Assembly (NCBI RefSeq): GCF_030936135.1 | Contig: NC_082596.1 | Coordinates: 93,480,449-93,544,448 of the forward strand | Direction: 5' to 3' | Source of the DNA: Gavia stellata | Lineage: Eukaryota; Chordata; Aves; Gaviiformes; Gaviidae | Length of the DNA stretch: 64,000 bases | In this document: positions 1 through 11,607 of the stretch, one piece after another | How positions within the stretch are numbered: position 1 is the stretch's first letter | Layout: the number at the start of each line of letters is the position of its first letter | Position numbers and translations under genes: made by a program | Notes under the pieces: generated by a model | The model's input: only the letters and a program-made list of their open reading frames with translations | The model's database searches: none | Told to the model about the DNA's origin: nothing

Positions 1-657
1 GTTAAGAGAAAATGACAGGAACTTCCAAGTCTCCTGTTAAAAAGCGAGTAACAGGCTTGGGTACCCTCCTGTAATGTACAAACTTTTCCCATCAGCGCTT
101 AGAACTAGGATTTCTCAGTCACTTGTTTTTTGAATAATAAAGTAAATCGACAATCTGTTTAGCCTGAGCTTTCAATAGTAGGTGACTAAAGCACTCTTGA
201 ATGATGATTGAAAATGTTTTACAAAAGTTTGTAACTGTACGTTTATGTGCAAAACTAATTGAGCTGTAATAAAAGGACAAGGTATTAGCTTATGCAACTG
301 TCATCTGTGGTAGAGGAAGAGGTTTGCTGGCACCCTGTACATATTGTGAGTGGCTCTTAGAGCACCAGCGTTTGCATGCTCCCATGATATAGTACAGGGA
401 GGAGGTTGAACTTCTGGGGTGCATTTTCTACTCTTCTAATAACTGGGTATGTGATGCTTGAGTGCTTTGAATGTCTTGGAAAAATCATTTATGAATTCTC
501 TGAACTAAACTCATGTCTCATGTAGTTCTTTAACCATGAGTGCTTATAGCGGTGGTAGAGCTACAATATACATAAAAGCAAATGACATGAGTGATGCTGC
601 TGAAAGAACAGTTTTGCTGGCTGTGCAGGATTATTTTTCTGAGATGTTTTGTTTCAG
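1..657. other. KIAA0319 intron (5' part outside window)
   Basis: Intronic sequence leading into the first KIAA0319 exon of the window. It ends in a pyrimidine-rich tract and AG at 656-657. The open frame that starts at 536 runs through the acceptor by chance and only its part after 657 is coding. I see no other feature here. Confidence 0.8.
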
Positions 658-806
658 TGGACCAAGCTCTCTACAGATGGAAAATGGTGACAAAGCAATA
701 GCAACTGTGACTGGTCTTCAGGTTGGTACCTATCGCTTCAGGCTGACCGTGAAAGACCAACAGGGCTTAAGCAGTGCATCTGTACTCTCTATTACTGTGA
801 AGGAAG
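658..806 (+). CDS. KIAA0319: KIAA0319 exon: C-terminal half of fourth PKD domain
   Basis: Acceptor AG at 656-657, donor GT at 807-808 (gtaagc). The first base closes a split codon and the exon ends one base into the next. It encodes GPSSLQMENGDKAIATVTG and the typical PKD end YRFRLTVKDQQG. Confidence 0.95.
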
Positions 807-3800
807 GTAAGCCTAGTTGCTGCTTCTTAGGATATGGTAGGCAACTTGCCAGTTAATTCAATAACGGACAGAATGTAAAGGAAGTCAGAACAGAAAGGTG
901 CTGTCATATTTCAAGGGTATTCAAGAAGAGTTACTGCTATTTTGTAATAAAGTAGTATTGTGAGTGACTAGTAGAATTAACTTCTCTTACTGCAAGCTTT
1001 TTTAAAATTAAATATATACAGAATTGGTTGTAATAAAAATGCTCCAAAATACTATTTTTTACCATGGTGTCTACTTCATTAAGAGGATATATTTTTATTT
1101 TATTCTCAAAGCTAAGCTTTGAGCAGAAAAGCAATTTTACTGTGGGTTTTAAGCAGCTTCCTGGAGCTGTGTCTTATCAGTTGTGTTCTAAACAAAAGTC
1201 AGTGATGCTTAGTTTCTGGGAAGAGAATCTGTTCATATTTCTTTGGTGTTTTTTTGGCCATACTCCCAATGCATGCCTTAATTTCACTGCTAGCAGTAAG
1301 CAAAAAGCATTTGGGAGCTGGGTTTACTCTAAGTTTCCTGATGACACTTTGCCTAAATACAGGTATTGTGAAGATACAAGAGCTCGCACAAGCTTCTATG
1401 ACGTGATAAGTGATTCTCAAGAAGAAAAGAACCCAACATGGTGATCTCATGCTGGGCTGTGTTTCTAAGTTTGCAGAAAATCTTTTTGCTTGACTGAGAA
1501 GTTATTGTGGGACTGTAAATAGAGTACCCCACAATGCTTTTTGAAGCAGGTCTTTTTGGATGGTACTTCTTATTGGCATTCTCCTCATGGTGCAGCTCTG
1601 CTTTTGTCAGGTTGTAATAATCCCAGAGCCAAATTATGTATACCCACTCATCCTTTCCCTGTACTTTTGACACGAGATTCTGTTGTTACTGCCTGTAATT
1701 ATCAGGTAAAGAATTGCAGTGTGGGTGTACTGGCAATGGTGTGTCACATGTCACATGTTTTGAAAGCAAATCCTTCTCCTCCACTATTTTTATGGCTAGA
1801 AAGCAACAGTCCACCCCGGGCACATGCTGGTGGGAAGCATGTTCTAGTGCTTCCAAATAACTCTGTTACCTTGGATGGCTCAAGGTCTGCTGATGACCAG
1901 GGGATCGTGTCATATTTGTGGATTCGGGATGGTCAAAGCCCAGCAGCTGGGGTGAGTTTCTTGAAGGTTGTAACGAGTCAAATTTGGCTCTTATTGCATG
2001 TTATGTGTCACTGCAGGAGGGCAAGCAGGTTTGACGTGAGATGCTCTGAGGCATGGTGTCTGTTTCTGGTTTGTCTTCCCTGCTCTCTCTCATGCTTTGA
2101 TTCAAGGGGTTTGTGATATTTTCAGTACAGTTATAGAATATGGTAGCTAAGTAAGAGGACTGCAGCAGTATGGGCTTAGTTGGGAAAGGCTCGAGACAGA
2201 AGAATAAAATTGTGTCTCTTAAAGAGGGATTGGTGATAGTACCCAGCTAATGTGTTTGAGAGAAAAATCATCTGAAATCCAGATATTCCAAATGAGGAAG
2301 GGTCTGAGAGAGCAAGAAGTACTGATAAAGACTAAGGAGCCATGTCTGGTACCAGATGAGGCAAAACTTGCAGTTTAAGATAAAAATGGTGTTTGGCGTT
2401 AGATGTATAGATGCCTTGCCTGGCAGACTACGGCGAATAGCCTGGGTCGTTAGGGCAGTGGAGTCTGCTTTCTGAGTGGGGGCAGACAGCAGAAGTACCT
2501 CATGATAAACTGAAGTTTGTAAGTCAGCTACTAAAACTGTGATAACTTTTTTGCCTATCCACACAAAGTGTTGTGGACAGCTCTTAGCAGTCAGGAAGAT
2601 AGTGGCAAATCAGCAAGAACTGGAAGAGGAGAAATAGCAAAATGATAATAAAGCTTCTAGACGCAATTCACGTGAGGGTATGAGAAGAATTGAAGAGGTT
2701 TAGCTTAAATATAGCTGGCAGAGATGCTAGTTGGAAATACAGGAACGCCAAGGAAAGGAAATAATTTGGGAGTTAAGAAAGCAGAACTAAGGATACTGGA
2801 GTAAAATTGAGAAATACTAATCAGAAATACTCTCAGGTTTTCAAGCAGATGAGTACTTGGGAATGTCAGCTCTTTTGTCTGGGTTTTTTTAATGAATATA
2901 TCCATACTGTGCAGACATCCTCATTAACTGCCACTTCCAAATTTGCATTACTCTGCTATAAACTGTGGGTAGGTCACATTTGTCCCAAAAGCCAAAGCGA
3001 GAACTCACACTGTCATACCAGCTACCTGACTTGATAGTCCCACCTGCAACTTCCTCTGAGGGTATAATCATCCCGGTACCTTTTTTTTTTTGCAGGATGT
3101 GATCTATGGCTCAGACCATGAGGCAGTACTGCAGCTAACTAATCTGGTGGAAGGAACCTACACTTTTCACTTGAAAGTGACGGATGCTAAAGGAGACTCA
3201 GATATTGATTCAGCAACTGTTGAAGTGCGGCCTGGTATGACAATTAAAAGGTCATCGATACGTTGTGAATACCTCATCTTTGTTCTCCTTTTCACTCATT
3301 TATTTCAATGTTGACAAGATTCTCTCAAGTTAAAACACAAAGCAAACAAGTCTCTTTTCCTGCCTTCTTATTGTTCTCTCATAGGCCCGAGTGTGTTAGA
3401 AGATGACTTGTCAGGATTCTTAACTACCAATTACACTACTGCCTTACTGGAAGCATAAATAAATAAAAATCATACCTCCTAGTTAATACTTAAATTAGGT
3501 TTTTGCTGCTTTTCATTCATTGCAGGTTTTTGTTTTTTTTTTTTTTTTCCTGGTTGTTAGTCAGTTTGGCCAATGGAAAGAGATGGGAGCTGAGCCTTAA
3601 GTTTAGGTACAAATGCTGCAATTTTGTGTTTGACAATTGAAAGTGTGTTTTTATGCTTGTTTTCCTTCTTTCATCCTGGAGGACAAAAACAAACCTCAAA
3701 ATTTCGGGGGTTTTTAAATTGTCTTTTCACGGTTTGATATTGCTCGTATACAGACTTGTTTTCAAATGCAGGATAAATGGCTATGTGATGGAAGCGTAAG

Positions 3801-6800
3801 TTGAGGTTTCAGGAAATGAGTCTGAAATCTTGGGTCTGTCAGGGATTTCTTGTTTGGTTCCTGGGCAATGATTTTATTTCTGTTCCTCACTTTATTGTTG
3901 AATGTAGTCACAGTAATTGGCTCAGGATTCTCATTGGATATCTGTGAAGCTTGTTTTGTTTGCAAGGCACTCTAGAAGTTCAAGTATTGTTTAACAGAAC
4001 CCTCAGTTTGTGAAGGTAAACATATTTGATATTTCTCAAATTGACCACCCTCATTTAGACTTGCTTACACAGTCTTGCATGCTACCATATGAGTCCATCT
4101 TTGCCTCCCTTTTTCTGGGTGGTAGCCAGTAGTAGGTAACTAGCAGGGAACTTAAGAATTAGATTCACCTAGTGCTTACTTCTGACGTTAAGGTGGCAGT
4201 GTTTAGGGGAACAGAAGTTGCTACTCTGCACAGAAGTGTGTTAACACTGAGCTGAAGTACACCCTGAAATGCTTTCTTTCAACTGATAAGCTAGGTTGCT
4301 ATCTTAAGACCCACTAAGTTTGTTTCAGAGGGAATGTGGAAATGTGGGCTAAGTACTTTTCTACGAACACAAAAGAGTTGGGTTATAAGGGATATGGGTC
4401 TTATGCAGGAAAATACGGTATTGATAAGTACTTTTGAGTACTGGCTGTTGTTTTCAGTTGGTACTGAAATATTTGCCAGGCTCTGAAAGAATAGCATGTT
4501 GTTCTTCTGTCAGATCCCAAAAGGAGTGGTCTGGTGGAGCTGATTCTGCAAGTTGGAGTGGGACAGCTGAGTGAACAGCAGAAGGACACCCTGGTGAGAC
4601 AGCTGGCTGTATTGCTGAATGTTTTGGATTCAGATATCAAAGTCCAGAAGATACAAGCCTACTCAGATATAAGGTATATAAGCAGATATAAGATATCCTG
4701 CTGTGCCAGGAAGATTTGTGATTTTCCTTGACTCTTTCACAGCTTGAAAGTGTCTGATACAGGATGAGATCAACACCACCCAACTTAAAAAGGCTCCTGG
4801 GGTGGGGGGGGAAGGACTCCCACATGACATTCTCTGGCTCCCTTGCTTCTGAGATTTTCCTCTTAAATTCAGTTTCCTAAAGTTACTCAAACTACTTCAG
4901 AGTGCTTTGTGACAGGTTCTAGATGAGAGTGAGGAAAGCAAACGTATACATCTCTTAAAGCAAGAGTCAGGAAGACTAACGAGCAAATTACATTTACTGT
5001 TGTCCTCACCTTTCTTCTGTAAAACTGAGAAGCCAGAGAACTGCTGGTGCTCCCGGCTCAGAATGAAGTCCATGGCATTTGGATGGAGTTGACTGATCCA
5101 TGGGCAGAGTTTCCTAATCTTAATCTTTATCACTGGTGACATTTGGTTTCCAGAAACAAACAAAACCAAAGGCTGTAAACTGAATGCCTGACAAAAGTGA
5201 TGTTTGACAGCAGTTGTGACCTTAGCTGTTCTTTCTGCAGCACCGCGGTTGTGTTCTACGTGCAGAACGGGCATCCTTCCAAGGTGATCAAGGCATCAGA
5301 TGTCTCACGAACTCTGCATGTGCAGCTTTTGAAAGAGAAGGCTGACTTTCTGCTTTTCAAAGTCCTGCGAGTTGACACGGCTGGTATGTTTTGGATTGTG
5401 CTTGCTCATCTCAGAGCTTTGCAGGCATTTGGCTAACACAGCACCTGGAAACAGTTCATGAAGGCCTTCTGTCTGCTATTTGGTGTCTGGGCTTGGATGT
5501 AGCTTTCCAAAAGATGATGTCAAAGACAGTACTTAAAACGCTTGTTCATTTGTGGTAGACTGGTGCCAGTTACTTGCATTCTTTTAAAAGACGTCACCTG
5601 TAACAGCAGGCAAAAGCACATCTTAATCTGGTCTGCATCAGGAAGGCCTGGGGAATGAGGATAAAGATACCCCACTCGTACCATCTTTTGTTGGAAGAGG
5701 GGCAAAACTTAATATAGCCATAATATAGAGTGTTTCATCTCTCTGGTTTCTTCAAGGCCTTTAGTGTACAGTAATAGGCTTGTAATGTAACTTGGTTTTG
5801 TCTGTCTGTATCAGCCAAAGTGGTCAGGTGATCACTGTGTTACAATCTAGTCTTCTAATATTTGCAATGTAGACAGACCACTGGGGTATCTTGTAATTAA
5901 CTTTTTCTTTTCCCCAAAAAGATGCTTCACTTCTAAGCCTATTTTAAACTTCACTAGTAATGTGAACCCTTTATGATACTCAGATATTACAGATATGACT
6001 TCTCCATAATTTAAGATCAGGACATAATGATCCAAATGCAAATAAACTGAGTGACGTCTGTCAGTAAAATAGTCATTGATTCTGTAGTAGATTCTGTCTT
6101 TTTATACCTGTTGAAATGGACAGTTGTTCTATTGTAAATGTACTTGGATTGCCAAAATGTGTAGGTGTCACTTGAAAATAGGCATTAACGTTTTTCTTGA
6201 CATAGCAAATCTGCTACTCTGAGTTTTAAGGGGAATAACTTTTTATTTTAGTCTGATATGATGCATTGATCCAGTAATAGCTACTAGTATAAGCATATGA
6301 GGCATGTAAACATTCTGGCCTCAGACACTGTAATTCAGTTTTGAAATACTGAAATACACGCTAGTTTGTTGGTATGATGCTTGTCTTCTAGCACCTGAGA
6401 ATGCTGATATTCCTCAATTCTCAGGTACTTTAGAAGTTCTTACAAATGTGTCATAAAGGAGCAGGTCTGAATTCCACAAGTTCAACTCATCTTTATTTCT
6501 GTTTAGAATAAACTGTTCTTGACTTGCATAAAATGTCAATATTGTATGCATAAGATATATTCTTACCTTCACAGCCAGCAGTCTGCTGAACTGTAAATCT
6601 ATTTAACACGTAACACCAAAGGAAAGGGAGATTTAAAAAATATCAGATGTTACGAACTAGATGCTTTACCACCAATCTGGTCTCACAGTAAGAGGATGTG
6701 TGACAAGTTGTCTGTTTACACACCTGACCCTATGTTTGGTTTTGTTCTTAGCCTGTCTTTTAAAATGCTCTGGACATGGACACTGTGACCCCATAACAAA

Positions 6801-9800
6801 GCGCTGCATTTGCTACCAGCTGTGGATGGAAAACCTGATTCATCGTTACCTAACTGATGGAGAGAGTAATTGTGGTGAGTTTGGGTGTTGTGGAATGTAT
6901 TTCAAGAATAACTCATCATCTTGTGAGACTGTTGATTATTTGCTGTCGGAATGGGGGTCCTTAGGAGGTGGATGCTGAGGGAAGACTAAAACAGTCTTTG
7001 TTTTCCAGCCCAGCAGTACCTTTCTGTAGAAAGATAATTGAACAACGTCTTGAAATTATAATGTCTTGACAGTAGTAGCCTATATTTAAACTATTTTAAA
7101 AGTTTAAATTTTAAAAAGTATCACTATTTGAGGAAAAAAGCAGGACAATTTTGTCATGGGAGAGAGATCTTGCAACAATTTGGGGCCAGCTGGAAGGGTT
7201 GTTGAATAGTGTGAGCGTTGCAAAGCTTTTGAGTAGTATTCATGTGACTGTTGCAAAGCTGAAAAAGAGGCAACAGCTTAGATTCTCTTGAGTGAGTGGT
7301 TGATGCTTCTGTGCTGGAAGGATGATCTGACCTAGGGAAAGAAACCACCAGTGTTCTGGACTAACCAATATAGTCACCTTAAAAACCTCAAGTTTTAGCA
7401 TGATTAATTTCAGTTTCTTTCAGTTGCCTGTTGCACCTGGGAAATACAATTTAGTTTCACCAGCTTAATCATGGCTATATTCTGTGGCACTCCTAACATA
7501 TAAGCTAAGCCTCTCTATTTCAAATATGTAATAGTTTTAATTTAACTCAATTGGTCTTCTACTTAAGTTGAAATAAAGCTCAACTTTTAGTACTGTGCAG
7601 GCTTAGAGACATTTGCTGAGCAATGCACTAGTCTTTAAGTAAATCTATAGAAATTTATAAGGAACTTGCTGCAAGCCATTAAGTAACCATGGGCCATGTG
7701 TCTGTCTGTCAGTGAGTGAAGACTAATTGACTAACCAAAACGGGACAGTAGGTTTTAAGCCTGAGGCTGGGACCTCCTGCAGCCCTGCCCTAATGCTTTG
7801 CTGTTCCATAGTGTAATAATAACACTGAAATAGTGAGTATACGCATGTTGGAGTTCACATTATTGCCCATCTCTCTGTATCCTTCTCATGTTTTCCTGGA
7901 TTTACAAATATAAGCGTGCAGGTAGAAGGATCTCTCTCTAATCAGCTGCTCTTTTAAAGCGCTATTAAAATGCCAGACCCAGAGTACGCCTATATTTATT
8001 TCAGTTAAAGAATGACAACTGAGGTGGTAACCACGCCCTCTTGACTTTCAGTTCCCACATAGACTTCAGGTATCTTAGGATGATAAAAGGTATTCGAGTG
8101 GAAGAAAATTTTCAAATGTGCACTTTCAATCCGGAAGCTTAAGAATTTTTAGGCATTCTTCTGGGAGTATGAGGGTTCTAAGTTTTTCAAAGTTCCTGTT
8201 GCCACTCCCCATTCCTCAGGATTGGTTATTTTAAGAGCTGTATTAGAACTTACCCTATTCATATTACTTTACAAAGCACTGTTGTGTTTCTTTTTTTCAG
8301 AGTGGAGTATACTCTATGTGACTGTATCTGTTTTTATTTTGATTGTGGTCGTGGTAGGGCTTGCCTGGTTCTGCATCTGCTGCTGCAAAAGGTACATGAT
8401 TTGTGTTTCTTTTTGATGGGGTATATGCAAAAACTGCACATAGCTGCCATGTTTTAGTCCAATCCTTAGCACTAAACCACTGAACCTTTTGAGACATGTG
8501 AAGAGCTTCCTGTAGCTATTTCTGTATAGACACACTTTCATTGAAAAAAGGAGTATCCATTTGTGGTTCTGTGCTTTTCTGCATTTTGAAAAACAAAAAG
8601 CTGATATTGGAGTATCCTTCGTAAGAGATAAGAGATAATTTATGTTAAAATGCTGAGAGTACATTGCAGTTATTCATGGTCTGCCACTGAGTCCTCCAGG
8701 TACTCCATGCTAAGAAAAGAGGCATGCCCTGAAGGTCACTGACACAGGAGCGTTCTAGGCCATGGGAAGGGAGCTGCTTCCAACCTGGTGTCTCCCTCGG
8801 ACAGGAAAGGGGGATATGTGGGCTGCATCTGGCTGACAGGCAAGGAGTAATCCAGTGATCTCAGTCTCTCAAACTTCTTGATTCCTCTTCCCTTAAACAG
8901 TTTTGCCTACTACTGTATGTCATTTTGCTCTCTGCCCCCCTCCAGTCTTTCCTAGTGGGCCAATAAGAAATTCTGTTTCAAGTGACAAGCCCCTGCAAGT
9001 TCTGTCACTAGAGCAAGTGTTTTGCTGCTGCTCAAAAGCCCAGCAAATAGATAGCTTGTTCAGGTGTTAGCAAAAATGAAATGCTGTCAAAATCTTTCTG
9101 GATTTTCAACTTTTTCTAGGGTGTCTTTGTAGTATGGAAAGGATGCTGTTTGAAATGCGTGGGAGATGGTACTGATTTCCTTTTTGTGGTTGAAGCAATA
9201 GTGCTGTTAGTAGAAAGATGTAAATAGAAGTGTGTCCCACTCCACCCCCACAGGCTTGTGTGGATTTGATGAGAAAAGGATTGTTTATGGAGTTCAGCTG
9301 CTTCTGTCCTTTCTCCTCATCTGGCTTGTGCCAGAGAGTGAGGGTTGTTTGATGCAGATGTGTGGAAAGAAGAGGAGGGAAATGCTGCACAGGACAGAAA
9401 GGCAAGAGATGCCCTTTGCCTTATGGCAACTATGGGAAAAAGATACGCTGTAGTCCAAGATTTGGCTGGAGTTTTGGAGGTTTTAAAGGCTTTGTTGACT
9501 TGCCAAATGAACTCTATCTTTTAGAAAACTGTAGGGGGGAGGCCGAGTGGCTGGTTGTTGCTGTAATGTCTGCTTTTCCCCTGTGAAATGTTCAATCTGG
9601 GTGGGAGTGCTTCTCCAGACATTGTCAGAGTCAATCCTTGCCTTGACAAAGGGCGTGCCCCCCCCCCCTCCCCGAAGTTATGAGAAAGAAGGCCAGAAAA
9701 ATGCCTGAGGTGTGACAGCATGTTCTAGGAGGTGTCCCCTTGGTTTCATGCATGAATGCCCTTTATTTTTGCCTTGAAATCCTTTGTTCCTTCCCTCTCA

Positions 9801-11607
9801 ATCCAATACAACAAACAGTTCCGTGTCTGTTCCTTTAGCTCCAGGACTTTTCCTTCTGTATTAACGAGCAGATGAGTAACTCCTGCAAATAGCTGGAACT
9901 TAACATAGAGATGATGTTGTTTGCGTCATTGTGGAAGTAGATGCTGGGGAAGGATTTAAATGAAGAAAGAACAGGTGGGGATTTGCCTGCAAACCAGTAG
10001 GGCTTTGTCCCTGCATATATATGAGGGAGCCAATCTCCATTTTTGTCTGGTCATCTTTGTACGCATAACCAGACAAGCACCACTTAAATTCTCTCAGTTA
10101 AAAGAAAAAAATGGGAACTAACCAATTCTTACAGAAATTTTATTTGGAAACAAATGAATATACATCTACCTTGTGTCTAGTTGCTATGTTGAAGTTGAAC
10201 AAACTGAAGCCCTGTGGCCCAGGAAAGCAAGTCAATCTTTCTTGTTTTCTTCATCTTTGTATATCAGAGAGAAAGTAAATTATACCCTCTGGTCCAGATT
10301 GTACAGCTGCTTTATACAGGTATAAACTGGAGCAATGCTTTTTAAGTGGAGGTGAGAAAGTACAATGAGCTTCTGTAGATTGGGGTATGTAGCTATGTGT
10401 ATGACAAGGGAGAGGGAGCAGATTTATGTGTATACGTGAGAACTAAATGTCTTTGTGGTAACTTTCTTTTTAGCAGAAAGAGGACGAAGATAAGAAAGAA
10501 AACAAAATATACCATCCTCGATAACATAGATGAGCAGGAGAGAATGGAGCTACGACCCAAATACGGTAAATGCTGTTTGTTTCACCTGGGAACTCATCCA
10601 CCAAGCTTACAGTCAATGTATTTGAATTGACACCTGCAGTCAGGAGGAGCCCAGAAGCTGGCCTACAAGTTTGGGAATGGCAGAGGCAAGCATAGACAAT
10701 GAAATGGTTGGGGAAGAATCGCTTCATTTCTTCCATGAGGCCTTGGGCTCAGCCACTGCTCTGAGCTTCTTCATTAATCTTAATTTAGAGCCTCTAATTG
10801 TCCCACAGACTTTCTCCATGTAACCCCTCCTCCCCTACACACACTTTAATTTGGAGCTGTTTTTATTGTTGTGCAGTTCTCTCCTGGCCTGTTAAGTGCC
10901 CTGTTAAACATCAGTAGACTTCAACTGCTACCCTCTGTTCACGTATATTTTGACTTACCTGAGTTTCATTTTTTTAGCAGGGGAAAAACTGGAATCCAGG
11001 GAAATAAATCATCCTGAGAAATTGCTGTCCTAGAAAGACATAACATTTCTGTAGAAACCATGACCTTTCATTGCCACTTGTGTTAATCAGATAGTTGAGT
11101 GGACAGACTAATTTCCAGATTCAAGCTATTAAAGGGACATCAGCTGTGTACTAAGATCTTTTAATTATTTCAAATTTAAACACACATATTTAAACACACA
11201 TTTCGGAGCCATAAACTGATGGGCCTGCACTGAGGTCAGAAGAGTATCTGCCCGACAGTATATGATGCCTCCTAGGCCAGTTTTTATATCAGTGGTGCAC
11301 GCTGTTATGCTGGATTGCAGAGAATGTTTTCACTTATCTTTCATATCACAGCAGAGGAGAGGACAGTTAGTCGTTACTAAAAAGTGAAACCTTTCTAATG
11401 AGCTTGTTTTGCTTTTTTTTATTGTCAGGTATAAAACACAGAAGTACAGAACACAACTCCAGTCTGATGGTCTCTGAGTCAGAGTTTGACAGTGATCAGG
11501 ACACTATCTTCAGCAGAGAAAAGATTGAAAGAGAGAATCCCAAAACCCTCATGAATGGATCCATCAGAAATGGAGTTTCCTTCAACTACAGCTCCAAAGA
11601 CAGATAA
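658..11607 (+). CDS. KIAA0319: KIAA0319, 3' part of gene (nine coding exons, 5' end outside window)
   Basis: Type I membrane glycoprotein with PKD repeats, known in human as a dyslexia-associated gene expressed in brain and linked to neuronal migration and axon growth. Joined exons: 658-806, 1800-1951, 3096-3234, 4514-4673, 5241-5383, 6752-6874, 8301-8391, 10474-10565, 11429-11607. They give 408 codons in one frame plus stop, matching roughly the last 408 residues of the 1072-residue human protein. In order they encode the end of the fourth PKD domain, the fifth PKD domain (PPRAHAGGKH to VEVRP), a helical/strand spacer, a Cys-rich EGF-like module (CSGHGHCDP), one transmembrane segment (VTVSVFILIVVVVGLAWF), a CICCCK membrane-exit motif, and a basic tail with the YTIL endocytosis-type motif. 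Identification rests on near-identity with the remembered human protein. All phases agree. The introns hold only homopolymer runs and no recognised repeat. Confidence 0.96.
1800..1951 (+). CDS. KIAA0319: KIAA0319 exon: first half of fifth PKD domain
   Basis: Acceptor AG 1798-1799, donor gtgagt at 1952. It encodes NSPPRAHAGGKHVLVLPNNS and then LDGSRSADDQGIVSYLWIRDG, the PKD core with the D-G-S turn and the Y-L-W strand. It ends in phase 0. Confidence 0.95.
3096..3234 (+). CDS. KIAA0319: KIAA0319 exon: second half of fifth PKD domain
   Basis: A long T tract and gcag precede the start; donor gtatga at 3235. It encodes DVIYGSDHEAVLQLTNLVEG and then YTFHLKVTDAKGDSD, the last strands of the PKD fold. 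It ends one base into a codon. Confidence 0.95.
4514..4673 (+). CDS. KIAA0319: KIAA0319 exon: post-PKD spacer
   Basis: Acceptor AG 4512-4513, donor gtatat at 4674. It encodes SGLVELILQVGVGQLSEQQK and LAVLLNVLDSDIKVQKIQAY, nearly identical to human. Entry phase one base, exit phase two bases. Confidence 0.95.
5241..5383 (+). CDS. KIAA0319: KIAA0319 exon: spacer before Cys-rich module
   Basis: Acceptor tctgcag ending 5240, donor gtatgt at 5384. It encodes TAVVFYVQNGHPSKVIKASD and then KEKADFLLFKVLRVDTA. Phases match both neighbours. Confidence 0.95.
6752..6874 (+). CDS. KIAA0319: KIAA0319 exon: Cys-rich EGF-like module
   Basis: Acceptor cttag ending 6751, donor gtgagt at 6875. It encodes CLLKCSGHGHCDPITKRCIC and then LWMENLIHRYLTDGESNC. 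The six cysteines suggest a disulphide-rich extracellular module next to the membrane. Confidence 0.95.
8301..8391 (+). CDS. KIAA0319: KIAA0319 exon: transmembrane helix
   Basis: Acceptor tttttttcag ending 8300, donor gtacat at 8392. It encodes EWSILYVTVSVFILIVVVVG followed by LAWFCICCCK, a single hydrophobic span and a Cys cluster suited to palmitoylation (inference). Confidence 0.95.
10474..10565 (+). CDS. KIAA0319: KIAA0319 exon: juxtamembrane basic segment and YTIL motif
   Basis: Tandem acceptor tagcag at 10471-10476, so the exon can start at 10474 or 10477. The upstream site keeps the human length. It encodes KRTKIRKKTKYTILDNIDEQ and then ERMELRPKY. YTIL fits the YXX-hydrophobic AP-2 signal reported for the human protein. 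Donor gtaaat at 10566. Confidence 0.93.
11429..11607 (+). CDS. KIAA0319: KIAA0319 last coding exon
   Basis: Acceptor attgtcag ending 11428; stop TAA at 11605-11607. It encodes IKHRSTEHNSSLMVSESEFD and then SDQDTIFSREK, ending in NYSSKDR as in human. It has two bases of split codon at entry. Confidence 0.96.

Noticed and set aside
1064-1444. 126-codon plus-strand frame between KIAA0319 exons
   Set aside because: It lies inside an intron whose flanking exons join perfectly without it, and human has no matching segment.
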